Source: Clostridia bacterium
Lineage (GTDB): Bacteria; Bacillota; Clostridia; Oscillospirales; Ruminococcaceae
Direction of reading: 5' to 3'
NCBI GenBank assembly: GCA_009929695.1
Contig: RZZW01000009.1
Span: 1-64,000 of the forward strand
Length of the DNA: 64,000 bases
The notes beneath the pieces are model-generated. The model was given only the letters and a program-made list of their open reading frames with translations. It was not told the origin of the DNA and did not search any database. A program made the translations under genes and the position numbers. Below, piece by piece: positions 59,998 to 64,000 of this stretch (position 1 is its first letter; the number at the start of each line of letters is the position of its first letter).

Positions 59998-61908
59998 TTA
60001 AATCTCTTCAAGCTCCCTAACCCACAGCTCTGCGCTAGCGTCGCTTGGCATGCGCCAGTCGCCTCTTGGGGACAGCGTCACAGAGCCCACCTTCGGCCCA
60101 TCGGGCAGGCAGCTTCGCTTAAATTGCTGTGAGAAAAACCGCCAATAGAATTTTTTCAGCCACTTTAAAATCACCGCGCTGTCATATATTCCGTCAAACG
60201 CGTCGCACGCGATAAAATACACCTTTTTCGGCGAAAATGCCCAGCGTATCGCGTAGTATAAAAAGAAATCGTGCAGCTCATACGGCCCTACAATCTCCTC
60301 CGTCTGCTGACTTATAACGCCGTTTTTCGCGGGCAAAAGCTCGGGGCTGACAGGCGTGTCGAGTATATCGCGCAGCACGTGCGTAAGCTTTTCGTCGCTC
60401 GCGGTGTCGGCGCAGTATGCCACTAAGTGGCGTATAAGTGTCTTGGGCACAGAGCAGTTTACGCCGTACATGCTCATGTGGTCGCCGTTATAAGTCGCCC
60501 AGCCGAGCGCGAGTTCCGACAAATCTCCCGTGCCGATAACAAGCCCGCCAAGCCTGTTTGCGGTGTTCATCAAAACAAGCGTGCGCACGCGCGCCTGCAC
60601 GTTTTCAAACGTCACATCGTGCACGTCGGCGCTCTGCCCGATATCCTTGAAATTGCTTTTAACAGTTTCCGTGATATCAACGTGCTCAAGCGTCACGCCG
60701 AGCGCTTCGCACAGCTTTTCGGCGTTCGATTTAGTGCGCTGCGTCGTGCCAAAGCAGGGCATTGTAATCGCGATAATATCCTTCGCGGGCTTGCCCATAT
60801 TCGCAAATGCCCGCACAGCCACAAGCAGCGCAAGGCTTGAATCAAGTCCGCCGGAAATGCCAAGCACCGCTGTTGCACAGTTTGTGTGCTCCATGCGCTT
60901 TTGCAAGCCGTCCGCCTGCATTGAAAGTATGCTCTCGCACCTCGCCGCGCGCTGCGCCATGTCCGACGGCACAAACGGCGTCTGCGTATATTTTCGCGTC
61001 ATCACGGCGCTTTTTTTCATCATTGAAAATGTTGAAACGAAATATCCGCTCTCGTCAGCTTCGGCGAAGCTTGTGTTTTTGGCGCGCTCCGAAACAAGCT
61101 TTTCTGTGTCGATATCCGTCAAAATGCACCCGCCCTCAAACAGCTTGCTTTCGGCGAGCAGAGCGCCGTTTTCGGCAATGAGGTCATGCCCTGCAAACAC
61201 CATGTCGGTGGTGCTTTCTCCGTGCCCCGCGTCGCAGTAAATGTACCCGCAGATGAGCCGTGCCGACTGCCCGCTCACGAGCTGACGGCGGTAGTCAGCC
61301 TTGCCGATAACCTCATCGCTCGCGGATAGATTCGCTATCACAGTCGCGCCCGCAAGCGCGTGCATTGTGCTAGGCGGCAGCGGCGCCCATAAGTCCTCGC
61401 AAATCTCAACGCCAAGTGTAAACGACGACATTTCGCTGCATTTGAAAAGCTGCTTTGTGCCAAAAACAACGTCCTTGCCGCAAATGGATATTGTGTCGTT
61501 TTGCGTGGGCGCGGGCGTAAAGTGGCGTTTTTCGTAAAATTCGCTGTAATTAGGCAAAAAAGTCTTGGGCACACAGCCGAGCGCCGCGCCCTTATAAAGC
61601 ACAACGGCGCAGTTGTACAGCTTGTTTTTATGAAGCAGCGGCGCACCGATGATTATTAAGGCGTTAAGCTTTTTTGTCGCGTCAGAAATTTTGCACACAG
61701 CGTTATACGCGCCGTCAATCAGCGTTTTTTGAAAAAATAAATCTCCGCAGGTGTAACCCGTGACGCAAAGCTCGGGGAAAACTATAAGCTCCGCGCCCTT
61801 TTGCGCCGCGTCGTTTGCGCAGTTTATAATTTCCTCCGCGTTATATTTGCAGTCCGCCACGCGCAGCTTTGGGGTGACAGCCGCCGTTTTTACAAAACCA
61901 AAATTCAT
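59998..61908 (-). CDS. nadE: Glutamine-dependent NAD+ synthetase
   Basis: The protein has 636 residues from ATG 61908; GGAGG eight bases upstream fits this start better than the ATG at 61923. The N-terminal nitrilase-like amidotransferase domain has the Glu-Lys-Cys triad in FPELCVTGY, PKTFLPNY and VEICEDLW (Cys near 169). The C-terminal synthetase domain has the P-loop GISGGLDSSLAL near 350. It makes NAD+ from deamido-NAD+, ATP and glutamine. Its ATG overlaps the stop of the glycosyltransferase upstream (TAATG), so translation is coupled. Confidence 0.97.
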   Translation of the reverse strand: MNFGFVKTAAVTPKLRVADCKYNAEEIINCANDAAQKGAELIVFPELCVTGYTCGDLFFQKTLIDGAYNAVCKISDATKKLNALIIIGAPLLHKNKLYNCAVVLYKGAALGCVPKTFLPNYSEFYEKRHFTPAPTQNDTISICGKDVVFGTKQLFKCSEMSSFTLGVEICEDLWAPLPPSTMHALAGATVIANLSASDEVIGKADYRRQLVSGQSARLICGYIYCDAGHGESTTDMVFAGHDLIAENGALLAESKLFEGGCILTDIDTEKLVSERAKNTSFAEADESGYFVSTFSMMKKSAVMTRKYTQTPFVPSDMAQRAARCESILSMQADGLQKRMEHTNCATAVLGISGGLDSSLALLVAVRAFANMGKPAKDIIAITMPCFGTTQRTKSNAEKLCEALGVTLEHVDITETVKSNFKDIGQSADVHDVTFENVQARVRTLVLMNTANRLGGLVIGTGDLSELALGWATYNGDHMSMYGVNCSVPKTLIRHLVAYCADTASDEKLTHVLRDILDTPVSPELLPAKNGVISQQTEEIVGPYELHDFFLYYAIRWAFSPKKVYFIACDAFDGIYDSAVILKWLKKFYWRFFSQQFKRSCLPDGPKVGSVTLSPRGDWRMPSDASAELWVRELEEI

Positions 61909-63449
61909 TATTTTTTCCTCCATTGAGATATTTTAAATCGCTTGCCTATGTCGCCGCACAGCGTGTAAATCCCAAACGCGGCATAGGGCACAAATAAAAC
62001 GTAGTAGGGCAGGGCATAAAGGCATTTACTTTCGGATAATAAATGATAAGCCACGCCGCCCAGTATTATTATTGCGGGCGTTAGCTGCGCGATAGTCAGG
62101 CGCTTAAAATTTCGCCAAATGCAGTACGCCGCGCCGCCGTAAAATAAAAGCTGAACGGTGTCCATCAAAAACACCGCAATGTCATGAAGCTGCCCGAAAT
62201 AAAGCAGTGTAATTATCGCCCGCAAGCCTCTGTCCTCGCCGTGCACAACGTCCGGCGCGCTGACCCAAAAGCCGGAATACGTCGGCTCGCACCACTGTAT
62301 TATTGCCTTTTGCCCGAAAAACCTAAGCGTGTAATCGGGACTTTGCACAAAATTTTTCACAGAGCTTTTTATTGACGACATCGCTTCGGCGCTTATCTCA
62401 GCCTCGTCGCCTCCGTTTGCAATATAAATTGAGTCGGTGTATGAGTTAAACCACCCCGGCGCGAGCGGCCCCTCCTGCAAGCCCATTGCAATCCAAGCCG
62501 TTTTCGGCATTCCGCTGTGTAAATCGTAGCCCGACACGTTTTCGTAAATGTTAAGCATACCCTCGCCCGAAAGCCACATCGCGGCAAAAATGCACACTGC
62601 GGTGGCAACAGGCAAAACCTTGCGCCGCGCGATAGCTTGAAAAACAAGGTAAATCGCAATGCCTATTGCGAAAATTAGCGCGTTCGGTTTGCATAGATAT
62701 CCAAATGCCATGCAAATGACGGCGAGCAAATATCCGTGCTTTTTTGAAGAAGCGCCAAGCGCATAAAACAAAGCCATAACGCAGAACATCGGCGAAATTA
62801 TGTTGCCGTATAAAAGCGTGCAGCACAGAAAAACAGGCGTGCAAAGCATGAGCAAAAGCCGCACAAGCACGCTCGCGCCGCGGCTTTTGAATAACAGGTC
62901 GGTGATGTGCGCCAAATAATAAAGCATCACCGCCGCGCAAAAAACATTTGCAAGCTGAAACGCAAGCTGATAATTTTCGCCAAAAATAAGCATGAAAATA
63001 AAGATTACAGTGCCGATGCCAAGCTGAAACGGAAACTGCGAAAAGTACGCGAGCGGGCGCAGCATTGAAAAATCTCCCGCCGCCATTTTCTCGGCGTTTT
63101 CGCACACAAGCGCCATGTCAGAGCCGGGCGTGTCCTTTGCAAAAACGACCCACAGCGCCCCGAAAATCACCGCAAACGCCGCCATAAAGCAGGTGAGGTG
63201 CTTTATGTTTAGCTGCTTAAATAAGCCAAAGCCATACGCCAAAACAGCGCAAAGCAAAAGCACCGCAGTACCCGCCAAAGCCGGAAAAACCGAAACCTCA
63301 ATAAACGGCACCTCGGAATAATCCGGCGGATAATACACCGTCAAAACCGCCGAAGCCGCCGCCATGCACCCAATCACCGCCGCGCACATAAAGCCGAAAA
63401 ACGCCCGCGCCCCGCGATATATTTTATTTTTCTCATAAATTTCGTCCAT
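61908..63449 (-). CDS. Multi-pass membrane protein, probable GT-C-type glycosyltransferase
   Basis: A 513-residue protein with about eleven hydrophobic helices. A large loop after the third helix has AKDTPGSDMALVCENAEKMAAGDF, a position where GT-C enzymes of the PMT/ArnT group carry acidic residues. A long extracytoplasmic segment (about 320-400) lies between later helices. The overall layout suggests transfer of a sugar from a polyprenyl carrier at the outer face, but the acceptor is unknown. GGAGAA precedes the start. Confidence 0.7.
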   Translation of the reverse strand: MDEIYEKNKIYRGARAFFGFMCAAVIGCMAAASAVLTVYYPPDYSEVPFIEVSVFPALAGTAVLLLCAVLAYGFGLFKQLNIKHLTCFMAAFAVIFGALWVVFAKDTPGSDMALVCENAEKMAAGDFSMLRPLAYFSQFPFQLGIGTVIFIFMLIFGENYQLAFQLANVFCAAVMLYYLAHITDLLFKSRGASVLVRLLLMLCTPVFLCCTLLYGNIISPMFCVMALFYALGASSKKHGYLLAVICMAFGYLCKPNALIFAIGIAIYLVFQAIARRKVLPVATAVCIFAAMWLSGEGMLNIYENVSGYDLHSGMPKTAWIAMGLQEGPLAPGWFNSYTDSIYIANGGDEAEISAEAMSSIKSSVKNFVQSPDYTLRFFGQKAIIQWCEPTYSGFWVSAPDVVHGEDRGLRAIITLLYFGQLHDIAVFLMDTVQLLFYGGAAYCIWRNFKRLTIAQLTPAIIILGGVAYHLLSESKCLYALPYYVLFVPYAAFGIYTLCGDIGKRFKISQWRKK

Positions 63450-63565
63450 AAATTCTCCGAAACCTGCCGCTTTATCGTAACAAAGTGACGGTTTTTATGT
63501 GCCCTGCGGCGTTAAGTGTCGCTTGAGTTCAAATTATGCTTATAAGCTACGCTGTAAACTGGAAT
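63450..63565. other. Short intergenic region, no feature recognised
   Basis: These 116 bases separate two genes on the minus strand. They contain no GTAG palindrome, clear terminator or promoter that I can support. Confidence 0.5.
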
Positions 63566-64000
63566 TTATTGCTCTAATACGAAATATGAACCGTATTCTG
63601 TACCATCATGCCCGATTAACTTTTCCGCTGAGTGCTTAAAACCTAATTCTTTCAATGCTGAAATACGTTCCACCGCTGATGTAATCGCTTTTGTAGCAAT
63701 TTTATCACAGTGAAAAAACATGTATGTTGGTTCTATTATCAATTTTAGAATTTTAACAATTTCACTTGCAATTTCATAATCACTCCGAATATCCAATCTA
63801 AGTAAGCCACAATTTGTAAAATAATCCTCGGCTTCTCTGTGGAAAATCTCTATCGTGCCTATTGCTTCATTTATTACCTTTGAAACAATCGTCCAACGGA
63901 CAAAACCTTGTCTAGTATATTCCCAAAGCCAATATTCAATCGCTTGTTCCATCCTGTTTTCAGTTGTATAGTGAAAATCATCTCCGCCACAATTGTCACT
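63566..64000 (-). CDS. GNAT-family N-acetyltransferase, partial (5' end outside the window)
   Basis: The frame is open from the stop at 63566 through ATG 63952 and on to base 64000, adding SDNCGGDDFHYTTENR before that ATG. The internal ATG is therefore not the start. GTIEIFHREAEDYF and GLLRLDIRSDYE match the strand and helix that form the acetyl-CoA-binding core of GNAT proteins. The substrate is unknown. Confidence 0.75.
   Translation of the reverse strand, partial: SDNCGGDDFHYTTENRMEQAIEYWLWEYTRQGFVRWTIVSKVINEAIGTIEIFHREAEDYFTNCGLLRLDIRSDYEIASEIVKILKLIIEPTYMFFHCDKIATKAITSAVERISALKELGFKHSAEKLIGHDGTEYGSYFVLEQ

Overview
The window looks like a chromosomal segment of an anaerobic Firmicute of class Clostridia, most likely a gut or rumen member of the Oscillospirales or a neighbouring order. 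The evidence is a T-box leader on alaS, a Firmicute-type division and wall cluster (mraZ to ftsZ) whose MurE carries the meso-diaminopimelate DNPR signature, many TTG and GTG starts behind strong GGAGG sites, bacterial SH3 and PASTA proteins, and many carbohydrate genes. No rRNA, CRISPR array, phage module or intact transposase is visible. The taxonomic call is inference from gene content.

Layout. Bases 1-9250 hold tRNA-Asp and tRNA-Thr, an AraC regulator, an esterase-like gene coupled to a GH3 glucosidase, a GH36 alpha-galactosidase and a LacI regulator. A nearly identical 90-bp inverted repeat (9-98 and 9161-9250) flanks this block. Next to the right copy lie broken genes: an MFS tail, a sugar-binding-protein tail and a GH2 beta-galactosidase without its N-terminus. 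Bases 12019-21262 form a second catabolic region: an AraC/cupin regulator, two TIM-barrel isomerases and two Gfo/Idh/MocA dehydrogenases in mirrored pairs, then two GPH-type transporters with a TM2-domain protein between them. Bases 21656-33539 are mostly housekeeping: tRNA-Ala(GGC), a class B PBP, T-box plus alaS, a HIT protein, a phosphoribosyltransferase, comEC, holA, rnmV, an RluA-type pseudouridine synthase and a flavin-binding protein. A ROK regulator with an MFS transporter follows at 34248-36580.

Bases 36844-51942 are the division and wall cluster: mraZ, rsmH, ftsL, a PASTA class B PBP, murE, murF, mraY, ftsW, murG, murA, ftsQ and ftsZ. murD and murC are absent from it. Directly after ftsZ is an unusual 693-residue DivIVA-like coiled-coil protein with about a dozen octapeptide repeats. 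The remainder has an HD-domain protein with a PC4-like protein, tRNA-Gln and tRNA-Pro, a soluble hybrid histidine kinase, a five-SH3 protein broken by two frameshifts, a membrane-anchored orphan 5'-nucleotidase C-terminal domain, nadE coupled to a membrane glycosyltransferase, and a partial GNAT acetyltransferase at the edge.

The most striking feature is the intergenic DNA. It is full of short palindromes that all begin with GTAGG, fall into about eleven unrelated arm sequences, and often occur as inverted pairs of about 73-75 bp. This is the architecture of REP/BIME elements. One pair sits inside a 20-bp direct duplication that splits a ROK-MFS gene junction, and a different repeat lies in frame inside comEC.
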